From Paracoccaceae bacterium (GTDB lineage: Bacteria; Pseudomonadota; Alphaproteobacteria; Rhodobacterales; Rhodobacteraceae): DNA of 25,888 nucleotides. This document shows, in pieces, positions 1-6,428 of this stretch. The notes beneath the pieces are model-generated. The model was given only the letters and a program-made list of their open reading frames with translations, searched no databases and was not told the DNA's origin. The stretch covers positions 1-25,888 of the forward strand of contig RFZH01000010.1 of the NCBI GenBank assembly GCA_009920815.1, in the 5' to 3' direction. A program made the translations under genes and the position numbers. Positions within the stretch are counted from its first letter, which is position 1. Each line of letters opens with the position of its first letter.

Positions 1-200
1 GCATGAAACAGGTGACAGACACAGGCGCCATCGAAAAAGCCGTGGATGACATCATCGCCGCCAACCCCGATCAGGTCGAAAAAGCCAAAGCCAACCCAAA
101 ACTGGCGGGTTGGTTCGTTGGCCAAGTGATGAAAGCCACCGGCGGCAAGGCCAATCCCAAAGCTGTCAACGACATCGTATCGGCAAAATTAGGGCTGTAA
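1..200 (+). CDS. gatB: GatB C-terminal fragment (Asp/Glu-tRNA amidotransferase subunit B), 5' end outside window
   Basis: This is the last 65 or so residues of the amidotransferase subunit that, with GatA and GatC, converts mischarged Glu-tRNA(Gln) (and Asp-tRNA(Asn)) to the correct aminoacyl-tRNA in the cytoplasm. The visible part is the helical YqeY-like tail that contacts tRNA. The stretch KLAGWFVGQVMKATGGKANP is a hallmark of the GatB C-terminus, followed by a short end at VSAKLGL. The ATG at position 3 is an internal Met, not a start, because the full protein is close to 500 residues; the catalytic kinase-like domain lies to the left of the window. The gene converges on bolA and shares a bidirectional terminator with it. 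Confidence 0.93.
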   Translation, partial: MKQVTDTGAIEKAVDDIIAANPDQVEKAKANPKLAGWFVGQVMKATGGKANPKAVNDIVSAKLGL

Positions 201-219
201 TTGTCGACATACCTACAAC

Positions 220-249
220 AAAAAAGGCGGACTTTGATCCGCCTTTTTT
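220..249. terminator. Bidirectional intrinsic terminator between gatB and bolA
   Basis: GGCGGA (226-231) pairs with TCCGCC (238-243) around a 6-nt loop. The stem is preceded by six A and followed by six T, so it can act on both strands. It sits 19 nt after the gatB stop and 13 nt beyond the bolA stop on the other strand. Confidence 0.85.
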
Positions 250-262
250 AATCTATTGACGA

Positions 263-523
263 TTACTCAGGCACCAACAATTCCAACGCCAGAGCATGAA
301 TCTCGGCCACCAACTCCGCCCCCAGCGCCGCATGCACCGCACGGTGCCGCGCAATACGAGACATCGCCACAAATGCATCCGCTGTCATGCGCACACGGTA
401 ATGCGTTTCACCGTCGCTATACCCACCATGCCCGCGGTGCTGTTCACTTTCGTTTATGACCTCTAACGCCAGCGGCGCAAAAGCCGCGGTTAATGCGTTG
501 TGTATTCTGTCTGCTTTCGTCAT
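263..523 (-). CDS. bolA: BolA family protein
   Basis: A small (86-residue) BolA-fold protein. BolA proteins pair with monothiol glutaredoxins to bind a [2Fe-2S] cluster and also influence morphology and stress gene expression. The sequence shows the family layout: an N-terminal helix (MTKADRIHNALTAAF), the ESEQHRGH segment with conserved His residues, a GETHYRVRM strand, then an alpha-helix with R-HRAVHAALG that carries the conserved RHR-like motif, and a C-terminal helix EIHALALELLVPE. Its length is normal for a short BolA. In related genomes, as I recall them, bolA lies next to a J-domain gene and cobS/cobT; here a transporter/regulator pair separates it from them. Its 3' end shares the terminator with gatB. 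Confidence 0.9.
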   Translation of the reverse strand: MTKADRIHNALTAAFAPLALEVINESEQHRGHGGYSDGETHYRVRMTADAFVAMSRIARHRAVHAALGAELVAEIHALALELLVPE

Positions 524-596
524 ATCGCTGCCTTGGTGTTTTTGATGTCTGCAGGAACGCTATGTCACGATGCCCCGATTGAAAAGCCAAAACCTT

Positions 597-1562
597 TTAA
601 AGACCTGCAATCCATAGATAAAGTGGCAGACCGATCATGATGTTGAACGGAAAGGTCACCCCCAAAGAGAGTGTCAAATATACCCCTGCCTGCGCCTGAG
701 GCAACGCAACACGCATCGCGGCGGGGACCGCGATATAGGACGCTGATGCCGCCAAAACCATTAACAGGAAAGTATTGCCTGTCTCTAACCCCAGCACACG
801 CGCGCCGCCATAGGCCAGCGTTGCCGAAATCAATGGCATCAGCGCGCCAAAGCCAAAAACCGATAACGCCAGCGCGCCGCGGTTTTCGATCAAATTACGA
901 CCCGCAGACAGGCCCATATCCAACATAAAGATACATAAAATACCGGTGAACGGCCCCACGACAAACGGTGCAATCATGTCCATGCCGCGATCTTGCGTCA
1001 ACGCGCCAATTGCGAATGACCCCACCAAAAGAACAATCGACCCATTGGCCAACAGCTCTTTGATATTTGGCTTGGTGATATCTGTGCTGGGTGTGGCGCG
1101 GCGCGCAATCCACAGGGCAGAGAGGATGGCAGGAACCTCCATCAAAGCAGCAATTGCAATCATGTAGCTTTGGTACGCAATCCCTTGTAATTCCAACATA
1201 TTAGATGCGGCCACAAAGGTTACAATTGAAATTGAACCGTAATGCCCCGCCACCGCAGCCGCATTCAATCGATCCAGCCGCGTCATGGTCCGCAATAATC
1301 CATAGGCCAGAAAGGGCAATCCAAACGACAGCACGATCCCCATGATTGCAGCCCACAAAAAATCAAGTCCCAGACTATGATCTGCAAGCGAATGCCCACC
1401 CTTAAACCCGATGGCCAGCAATAAATATAGCGACATAAATTTCGCCGCACCGCTGGGGATGGTCAAATCGCTTCGCACCACTGCGGCGATCAGGCCGAGA
1501 ACAAAGAATAAAATCGTCGGAACAGCAAGGTTATCAACCAAAACCAAAATTGAACTTGGCAT
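597..1562 (-). CDS. SbtA-like sodium-dependent bicarbonate transport family permease
   Basis: A polytopic inner-membrane protein of about 321 residues in the SbtA/DUF897 family, whose cyanobacterial founders import bicarbonate with sodium. About ten hydrophobic segments form two five-helix halves. Family signatures are visible: FKGG (residues 53-56), GHYGSISIVTF (106-116), MEVPA (141-145) and, in the second half, SASYIAVPAAMR (about 273-284) followed by a GVTFPFN segment. I chose the ATG at 1562 because GGAGA sits 5 nt upstream; an in-frame ATG at 1604 would add 14 residues but has no ribosome binding site. Substrate in this organism is inferred from family only. No SbtB-type PII partner follows: the next gene downstream is bolA. 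It is divergent from the LysR gene and probably controlled by it. Confidence 0.85.
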   Translation of the reverse strand: MPSSILVLVDNLAVPTILFFVLGLIAAVVRSDLTIPSGAAKFMSLYLLLAIGFKGGHSLADHSLGLDFLWAAIMGIVLSFGLPFLAYGLLRTMTRLDRLNAAAVAGHYGSISIVTFVAASNMLELQGIAYQSYMIAIAALMEVPAILSALWIARRATPSTDITKPNIKELLANGSIVLLVGSFAIGALTQDRGMDMIAPFVVGPFTGILCIFMLDMGLSAGRNLIENRGALALSVFGFGALMPLISATLAYGGARVLGLETGNTFLLMVLAASASYIAVPAAMRVALPQAQAGVYLTLSLGVTFPFNIMIGLPLYLWIAGL

Positions 1563-1611
1563 AAGATTCTCCATTTTGGGGGTTGATGTCCCAAGCACTT
1601 TCATAGTTAAA

Positions 1612-1648
1612 ATACAAATAAACTTGATTTAATATAGTTTAAGGCTAT
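1612..1648. promoter_or_regulatory. OxyR-type operator candidate (two half-sites) in the permease/LysR divergent region
   Basis: ATAG (1634-1637), seven bases, CTAT (1645-1648) is a dyad matching the known E. coli OxyR half-motif at nine of ten defined positions. Exactly seven bases further upstream a degraded half-site, ATAC-N7-CTTG (1612-1626), has the spacing expected for a tetrameric OxyR site. The strong dyad overlaps the AAGG ribosome binding sequence (1641-1644) of the LysR gene, which suggests autoregulation. The surrounding bases are very AT-rich. Binding is inferred. Confidence 0.5.
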
Positions 1649-1652
1649 CGAA

Positions 1653-2570
1653 ATGCGCCCAACGCTGAGGCAAATGGAATATGTGGTCACGATCCATCGC
1701 TTGGGTCGATTTGGTCTGGCCGCTGAATTGCTTAATGTCAGCCAGCCCAGCCTATCGGCGCAGCTGGCTGCGATTGAAAATGAATTGGGTGTCGTTTTAT
1801 TTGAACGCGGCCGCACGGGGGTACGCACAACGGCCAAAGGCGAAGACTTTGTCAAACATGCGCAAAAAATCCTTAGTGCTGTCGAAGATTTGCGACATAA
1901 AATGCAAAGCACCTCGCCCTTTGATGGACGGCTTAAACTGGGGGTTTTGCCATCGCTTGCGCCCTATTTGTTGCCACGTGTGGTCAAACGGATCCACCAA
2001 AAACAACCTGACTTACGGATCATCGTCCGAGAGGAAAGCACCAAAACGCTTGAAACCGGCCTTAAGGCTGGGGAATTTGATGCCATTATTTCAACGCCAG
2101 AGGATCACCCAAACACCATCCAACACAGTCTGTTTCAAGAACCGTTCTGGATTGCGGCCGCAACCGATGATCCAATCCTTGCACAGGATGGCCCGATTGA
2201 CATCACTCAGCTTACTAATCGGCGACTATTGACTTTGGACAACGGCCACCGGCTTGCAAAAATTGTCTATGACTTGGCGGCCCAAGTAAATGCAACAGTT
2301 TCGGACGACTTTGAAGGCACAAGCCTGCAATCTGTTCTATTAATGGCCGCCACCGGCGCGGGCATCGGAATCATACCCGAGCTTTTTGCCCGACAAAACA
2401 TGCGTGAGCGCGAAGAAATCTGTGTGCGTCCGATCAATGCCCCCGATATCGCCCGCAGGATTGCGGTCCTCTTTCGGACGGGGACCCCTGAACATGATGG
2501 GCATCAACTTTTGATTGAATGCTTACGCGACAGCGCCGCGCACCTTGGGCTTGGCCTGCTGCGCTATTGA
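1653..2570 (+). CDS. OxyR-like LysR-family regulator lacking redox cysteines
   Basis: A 305-residue LysR-type transcriptional regulator. Residues 1-60 form the winged helix-turn-helix (recognition region around NVSQPSLSAQLAAIENELG), followed by a linker helix and a periplasmic-binding-like effector domain (about 90-295). It aligns to OxyR throughout (GRLKLGVLPSLAPYLLP; LLTLDNGH; GTSLQSVLLMAATGAGIGIIP). However, the peroxidatic Cys199 of E. coli OxyR is Arg200 here (GHR instead of GHC) and the Cys208 position is Ala209. The only cysteines, 247 and 280, are elsewhere. It probably does not sense peroxide by the classical disulfide. Start ATG follows AAGG by 8 nt. The divergent permease is the likely target; the ligand is unknown. 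Confidence 0.88.
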   Translation: MRPTLRQMEYVVTIHRLGRFGLAAELLNVSQPSLSAQLAAIENELGVVLFERGRTGVRTTAKGEDFVKHAQKILSAVEDLRHKMQSTSPFDGRLKLGVLPSLAPYLLPRVVKRIHQKQPDLRIIVREESTKTLETGLKAGEFDAIISTPEDHPNTIQHSLFQEPFWIAAATDDPILAQDGPIDITQLTNRRLLTLDNGHRLAKIVYDLAAQVNATVSDDFEGTSLQSVLLMAATGAGIGIIPELFARQNMREREEICVRPINAPDIARRIAVLFRTGTPEHDGHQLLIECLRDSAAHLGLGLLRY

Positions 2571-2723
2571 CCCCGAAAGTGTCCGTGTTTGCTGCATATT
2601 TCGAACAATGCGCACGGCCCTTTCAATAAAAAATTTATAAAATAGTCGTTTTTTAGGACAGAGCCCCTTCAATTCATCGCGCAACAGTCTATGATGTGGC
2701 CCTTGAGTCGAAAAGGTGAAATT

Positions 2724-3356
2724 ATGTCCAAATCAGATCCCTTTGGTTTTGACCTGTCTGTGTCATCCGCGAAAAAGAAAAATCCGCGCGGACGCCGCAG
2801 CATTTCTGGTGCGTCTGACACGTCTGTGCGTACCTGCGAACATGATGGCTGTACCGAGGCGGGTCAATTTCGTGCGCCAAAATCCCCCGATGTCCTGGAC
2901 GATTATTTCTGGTTCTGTACCGATCACATCCGTGAATATAACCAGAAATGGAATTTCTTTACCAACCAGACCGAAGCGGAAATGAATGCCCAAATGTCCA
3001 AGGACAAGGTCTGGGAACGCCAAACAAAATCGTTCCGCGATCCAGAGGCACGTGCATGGGCGCGCCTTGGTATCGAAGATCCACACCAGGTTTTGGGTGC
3101 AAACGCCACCAAAAATCCGGGCCGTGCTGGATCGACCGCGGGCCACACCCGTCGTCTTGCGCCAACAGAGCGTAACGCATTAGAGATTTTGGATGCGAAA
3201 GACACTTGGACAAAAGCAGAAATTCGAAAAGCTTACAAAGACTTGATCAAGGTTCTTCATCCTGACATGAACGGTGGCGACCGCAGCCAAGAAGACGAAC
3301 TGCAAAAGGTTGTCTGGGCATGGGATCAGATTAAAGACAGCCGCAGCTTTAAGTGA
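2724..3356 (+). CDS. J-domain (DnaJ-like) protein with N-terminal Cys/His cluster
   Basis: A 210-residue protein with a C-terminal J domain (about 150-208), the module that docks on DnaK/Hsp70 and stimulates its ATPase. The HPD motif is at residues 179-181 (VLHPDMNGG), flanked by the helix II KAEIRKAYKDLIK. The N-terminal half is basic and Ser-rich. It then carries C38-x4-C43 and C65-x2-H68 in an aromatic context (YFWFCTDHIREYN), which could bind a metal; this is inference. The G/F region and the zinc repeats of true DnaJ are absent, so it is a class III J-protein. I chose the start at 2724 because AGGTGA precedes it by 4 nt; an upstream ATG at 2691 lacks such a site. It lies two genes upstream of the divergent msrB/cobS junction, in the neighbourhood usual for Rhodobacterales. 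Confidence 0.85.
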   Translation: MSKSDPFGFDLSVSSAKKKNPRGRRSISGASDTSVRTCEHDGCTEAGQFRAPKSPDVLDDYFWFCTDHIREYNQKWNFFTNQTEAEMNAQMSKDKVWERQTKSFRDPEARAWARLGIEDPHQVLGANATKNPGRAGSTAGHTRRLAPTERNALEILDAKDTWTKAEIRKAYKDLIKVLHPDMNGGDRSQEDELQKVVWAWDQIKDSRSFK

Positions 3357-3414
3357 TTGACACCGATTGAATGGGGCACGTAAGCTTGCCCCATTATTCA
3401 TTTTCGGGTGTTAG

Positions 3415-4128
3415 ATGTCGCTAATTTTATACGTCGGTAACCACAATTATTCCAGTTGGTCTATGCGTGCAGGTGTGCTGCTGCGGGCCTTTGTCCCTGA
3501 CTTTACCGAAACACTTTTACATTTTGACGGGTTCGGTCCCGAGTCGCATTTTAAAAAATCTGCGGGCGCGCTTTCGCCAACGGCAACTGTGCCCATCTTG
3601 GTTGACACAGACGCACGTGACACCTTTGGTGACCCTTTGACCATCTGGGATACGCTCGCGATTGCTGAATATATCGCCGAATACACCGACGATGCCGTTT
3701 GGCCCAAAGACAGGGTCATGCGCGCCCAGATGCGCAGCCTGTGCGCAGAAATGCATGCAGGATTTCACGCACTTCGCTCGAATTGCCCGATGAATATTGG
3801 CCCAGATCTTTCGCAGACTGGCAAAATCATTTGGCGAGACAATGCAGACGTGCGTGCGAATATTGATCGGCTTGTTGCGGCATGGTCGACTGCATTGTCC
3901 CGATCAAACGGCCCGTTCTTGGGCGGCAACTTTGGTGCCGTTGACGCCTATTTCGCGCCAGTGGTGATGCGTCTTGATACCTATGGTCTGCCTGTATCGC
4001 CGGAAATGCGCGCCTATATGGATCGTGTTATTGCATTTCCTGCCGTGGCCGACTGGATCAAAACCGCGATAGAAACTGCGGTTTTCATTGATTTCGAGGA
4101 ACCCTATCGTTCATCGCCAGATATGTAA
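3415..4128 (+). CDS. Glutathione S-transferase family protein
   Basis: A cytosolic GST-fold protein of 237 residues. The thioredoxin-like N-terminal domain has the NYSSWSMR motif (11-18), with Ser as the likely glutathione-activating residue. It also has the cis-proline loop ATVPIL (57-62) and the segment IWDTLAIAEYI (77-87), where the usual Glu-Ser glutathione contact is replaced by Asp-Thr. The C-terminal all-helical domain (about 100-230) includes GPFLGGNFGAVDAYFAPV, a normal GST motif. Substrate cannot be deduced; this Ser subtype is annotated only as a GST family protein in most genomes. It starts 58 nt after the J-domain gene on the same strand and could be co-transcribed. Transcription ends at the strong terminator near 4185-4213. 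Confidence 0.88.
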   Translation: MSLILYVGNHNYSSWSMRAGVLLRAFVPDFTETLLHFDGFGPESHFKKSAGALSPTATVPILVDTDARDTFGDPLTIWDTLAIAEYIAEYTDDAVWPKDRVMRAQMRSLCAEMHAGFHALRSNCPMNIGPDLSQTGKIIWRDNADVRANIDRLVAAWSTALSRSNGPFLGGNFGAVDAYFAPVVMRLDTYGLPVSPEMRAYMDRVIAFPAVADWIKTAIETAVFIDFEEPYRSSPDM

Positions 4129-4184
4129 TTTGGTGTCCCGTTATCAACGGCGGTCTGATCCGACGTTATTACAACATGCTCAAA

Positions 4185-4213
4185 AAAAGCGCGGGCCACA
4201 GGCCCGCGCTTTT
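4185..4213. terminator. Strong bidirectional terminator between GST gene and msrB
   Basis: GCGCGGGCC (4189-4197) pairs perfectly with GGCCCGCGC (4201-4209) around the loop ACA. A-runs precede and four T follow, so both the plus-strand GST gene and the minus-strand msrB can terminate here. Confidence 0.9.
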
Positions 4214-4248
4214 GTCGGATTGCGCAGCAATTCGAAACCAAAATCGTA

Positions 4249-4716
4249 TCAGGCTGCTTTGAAAACCAAGCTTACGCCGTTGATACAATGACGCATGCCC
4301 GTGGGCGCAGGTCCATCGTCAAAGATGTGACCCAGATGTGACCCGCAGCGGCGGCAATGACATTCGGTGCGCAGCATAAAGAACTTGCGGTCTTCGCGTG
4401 TTGCAACGGCATTGTCTTGCGCTTGATAGAAACTCGGCCAGCCTGTCCCGGAATTGAATTTATGCTCGGATGAATACAGGGCCAAATCACATCCGCGGCA
4501 ATGATACATGCCCGCGTCATAAAGTTTGTCCAACGGAGATGTAAAGGCGCGCTCAGTGCCCTCTTTGCGCATAACATCATATTGTAATGGCGTTAACATC
4601 GCGCGCCATTCTTCGTCTGTGCGCATGATTTCAAATGTTTCTTCCGATTTTGCAGATGCTTTAAATCCAATCATGCTTAACGCAGCTCCTGTCAATAATA
4701 ACTCACGGCGATTCAT
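4249..4716 (-). CDS. msrB: Peptide-methionine (R)-S-oxide reductase with Tat-like leader
   Basis: MsrB reduces methionine-R-sulfoxide in oxidised proteins. The 155-residue protein has the two zinc CxxC pairs (C73/C76 in CRGC, C121/C124 in CRRC) and the core HKFNSGTGWPSFY (85-97). The catalytic cysteine is C144 in RHCINGVSL, and the family motif HLGHIFDDGP (127-136) precedes it. The N-terminus MNRRELLLTGAALSMIGF has a twin-Arg and a hydrophobic stretch ending near AKASAK-type small residues, which suggests Tat export and action on periplasmic proteins. The twin-Arg motif is imperfect (no SRRxFLK consensus), so location is inference. It is monocistronic, convergent with the GST gene and divergent from cobS. 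Confidence 0.93.
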   Translation of the reverse strand: MNRRELLLTGAALSMIGFKASAKSEETFEIMRTDEEWRAMLTPLQYDVMRKEGTERAFTSPLDKLYDAGMYHCRGCDLALYSSEHKFNSGTGWPSFYQAQDNAVATREDRKFFMLRTECHCRRCGSHLGHIFDDGPAPTGMRHCINGVSLVFKAA

Positions 4717-4904
4717 ATCTCGTGCTCCTGTTCGATGCTTAGTGTGACGATAAATGGATCTTGGATCAACTGCGATGCAACTTCTCGTGAAGAACGTTAC
4801 GGAAATTATACCAGTTTTGGGAAAAACTTAGGCCACACCCTTGCCCTTTGGTTATTAATGATGCACGACTTTGCTCGCAATTTATAATCATGGAAGTCTT
4901 GGAT

Positions 4905-5891
4905 ATGGATCACGGAACGCTTGATACATCGATAACACCAACCGAAACCATCTCAGTGCGTGAAGTGTTCGGCATCGACACCGACATGACGGTCAAAGGC
5001 TTTGCCGATCGTACCGACCGTGTTCCAGAACTTGACAGCACCTATAAATTCGACGCAGACACCACAATGGCGATTTTGGCGGGATTTTCACACAATCGTC
5101 GCGTCATGATCCAAGGATATCACGGCACAGGGAAATCGACCCACATCGAACAGGTGGCCGCCCGTTTGAATTGGCCGTCGGTGCGCGTCAACCTAGACAG
5201 CCACATCAGCCGGATTGACTTGATCGGCAAAGACGCGATCAAATTGAAAGATGGTGTTCAGGTTACCGAATTCCACGAAGGCATCCTGCCTTGGGCCTTG
5301 CGCAACCCTGTTGCGATTGTCTTTGATGAATATGACGCGGGCCGCGCGGACGTGATGTTTGTGATCCAACGCGTGTTGGAACATGACGGCAAATTGACCC
5401 TTTTGGATCAAAACGAAATTATCACGCCGCACAAATATTTCCGTTTGTTCGCGACCGCCAACACCGTGGGTTTGGGCGACACGACGGGTCTGTATCACGG
5501 CACCCAACAAATCAACCAAGCGCAGATGGACCGTTGGTCTTTGGTGTCTACGCTGAACTATTTGTCGATCGACGCCGAAACCCAAATCGTTTTGTCCAAA
5601 GCGCCACATTACAACACCGAAGCAGGCCGCAAGACCGTTAAACAAATGGTCACCGTTGCCGATTTCACCCGCACAGCGTTCATGAGCGGCGATTTGTCGA
5701 CGGTGATGAGCCCGCGCACCGTGATCAACTGGGCCCAAAACGCCGAGATTTTCCGCAATGTGGGCTATGCCTTCCGTCTGACATTCCTCAACAAATGCGA
5801 CGAATTGGAACGCCAAACCGTGGCCGAGTTCTTTCAACGTTGCTTTGACGAAGAATTGCCTGAAAGCGCAGCAAGCGTAAGCTTGGGATAA
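4905..5891 (+). CDS. cobS: Cobaltochelatase subunit CobS (AAA+ ATPase)
   Basis: CobS is the AAA+ motor of the ATP-dependent CobNST complex. That complex inserts cobalt into hydrogenobyrinate a,c-diamide in the aerobic route to vitamin B12. The protein is 328 residues, the usual length. Walker A is GYHGTGKST (71-79), Walker B is IVFDEYDAG (138-146), sensor 1 is LFATANT (181-187), and R210 in QAQMDRW is a candidate arginine finger. I chose the start at 4905 because GGAAG lies 8 nt upstream and the MDHG... N-terminus matches the family; in-frame ATGs at 4848 and 4890 lengthen the protein without homologous sequence. The CobN subunit is not in this window. A nuclease gene follows after one base, then cobT. 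Confidence 0.95.
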   Translation: MDHGTLDTSITPTETISVREVFGIDTDMTVKGFADRTDRVPELDSTYKFDADTTMAILAGFSHNRRVMIQGYHGTGKSTHIEQVAARLNWPSVRVNLDSHISRIDLIGKDAIKLKDGVQVTEFHEGILPWALRNPVAIVFDEYDAGRADVMFVIQRVLEHDGKLTLLDQNEIITPHKYFRLFATANTVGLGDTTGLYHGTQQINQAQMDRWSLVSTLNYLSIDAETQIVLSKAPHYNTEAGRKTVKQMVTVADFTRTAFMSGDLSTVMSPRTVINWAQNAEIFRNVGYAFRLTFLNKCDELERQTVAEFFQRCFDEELPESAASVSLG

Positions 5892-5892
5892 A

Positions 5893-6426
5893 ATGGCAAC
5901 TGGGTTTCACAGTGTTCTGCGGGCGATGATGCGCCCGCAAGCATGGGGATTGGCCACAACATGCGCGCTATTGGGTGCATGTAACTTGACGCCGATGACC
6001 ACCGTAAAACCCTCTCCCGCGGAACGGCCGGCGCCGGCGCTGCAACAGGTGGTGGCCTATTTACCCAACGCAGCCTCGCCTGTGTGTGCAGTGACCCGCG
6101 TTGTAGATGGCGACACGATCAAAGTTGCGTGTTCTGAAAGCCAAGGCAACGTTCGGTTGGTCGGATTTGACACGCCCGAAACCTATCAACCCCGCTGTGA
6201 CGCAGAAAAACGGTTGGGCCAACAGGCAAAAGGGGCGTTGGAAAAATTGCTGCGAACCGCGCATCAGATAGATTTAAAGCGTACAGGCATCGACAAATAT
6301 GGCCGCGTTTTGGCCCGCGTTTATGTTGATGGTGTTGATATCGCAAAACCGATGATTGCACAGGGCCTTGCCGTCCCCTACGATGGGGGCAAGCGCATGA
6401 ACTGGTGCCAAGCTCGATTAGGGTAA
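5893..6426 (+). CDS. Thermonuclease (SNase)-like putative lipoprotein
   Basis: A 177-residue staphylococcal-nuclease-fold protein. The core runs from about residue 64. VDGDTIKV (71-78) supplies acidic calcium ligands. VRLVGFDTPET (87-97) carries R88, D93, T94 and E96, matching SNase R35, D40, T41 and E43. DKYGRVLARVYVDG (134-147) carries R138, matching R87. The catalytic set is therefore complete. The N-terminus is hydrophobic and ends at LLGAC (26-30), a plausible lipobox with C30 as the acylated residue; a Pro-rich linker follows. Alternative starts at the ATGs at 5926 and 5929 would give a shorter signal peptide. It sits one base after cobS and its stop is 2 nt before the cobT start, so it is translated from the cobST message. 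No functional link to cobalt insertion is known to me. Confidence 0.88.
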   Translation: MATGFHSVLRAMMRPQAWGLATTCALLGACNLTPMTTVKPSPAERPAPALQQVVAYLPNAASPVCAVTRVVDGDTIKVACSESQGNVRLVGFDTPETYQPRCDAEKRLGQQAKGALEKLLRTAHQIDLKRTGIDKYGRVLARVYVDGVDIAKPMIAQGLAVPYDGGKRMNWCQARLG

Positions 6427-6428
6427 AG

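Noticed and set aside
2668..2695. Possible promoter for the J-domain gene (TTCAAT, 16-bp spacer, TATGAT)
   Set aside because: The -10 is acceptable but the -35 matches only half of the consensus; not enough to annotate.
4883..4888. Perfect TATAAT upstream of cobS
   Set aside because: No -35 element lies at the right distance, and a start there would leave a leader of about ten bases.
5193..5837. Long open frame (214 codons) on the minus strand inside cobS
   Set aside because: It is antisense to a well-recognised gene, has His/Val-rich sequence typical of a reversed coding frame, and no ribosome binding site or homology was recognised.
5893..6426. Idea that the nuclease between cobS and cobT is a phage or toxin immunity element
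   Set aside because: No other mobile, integrase or toxin-related genes are nearby, and the domain is a standard SNase fold.
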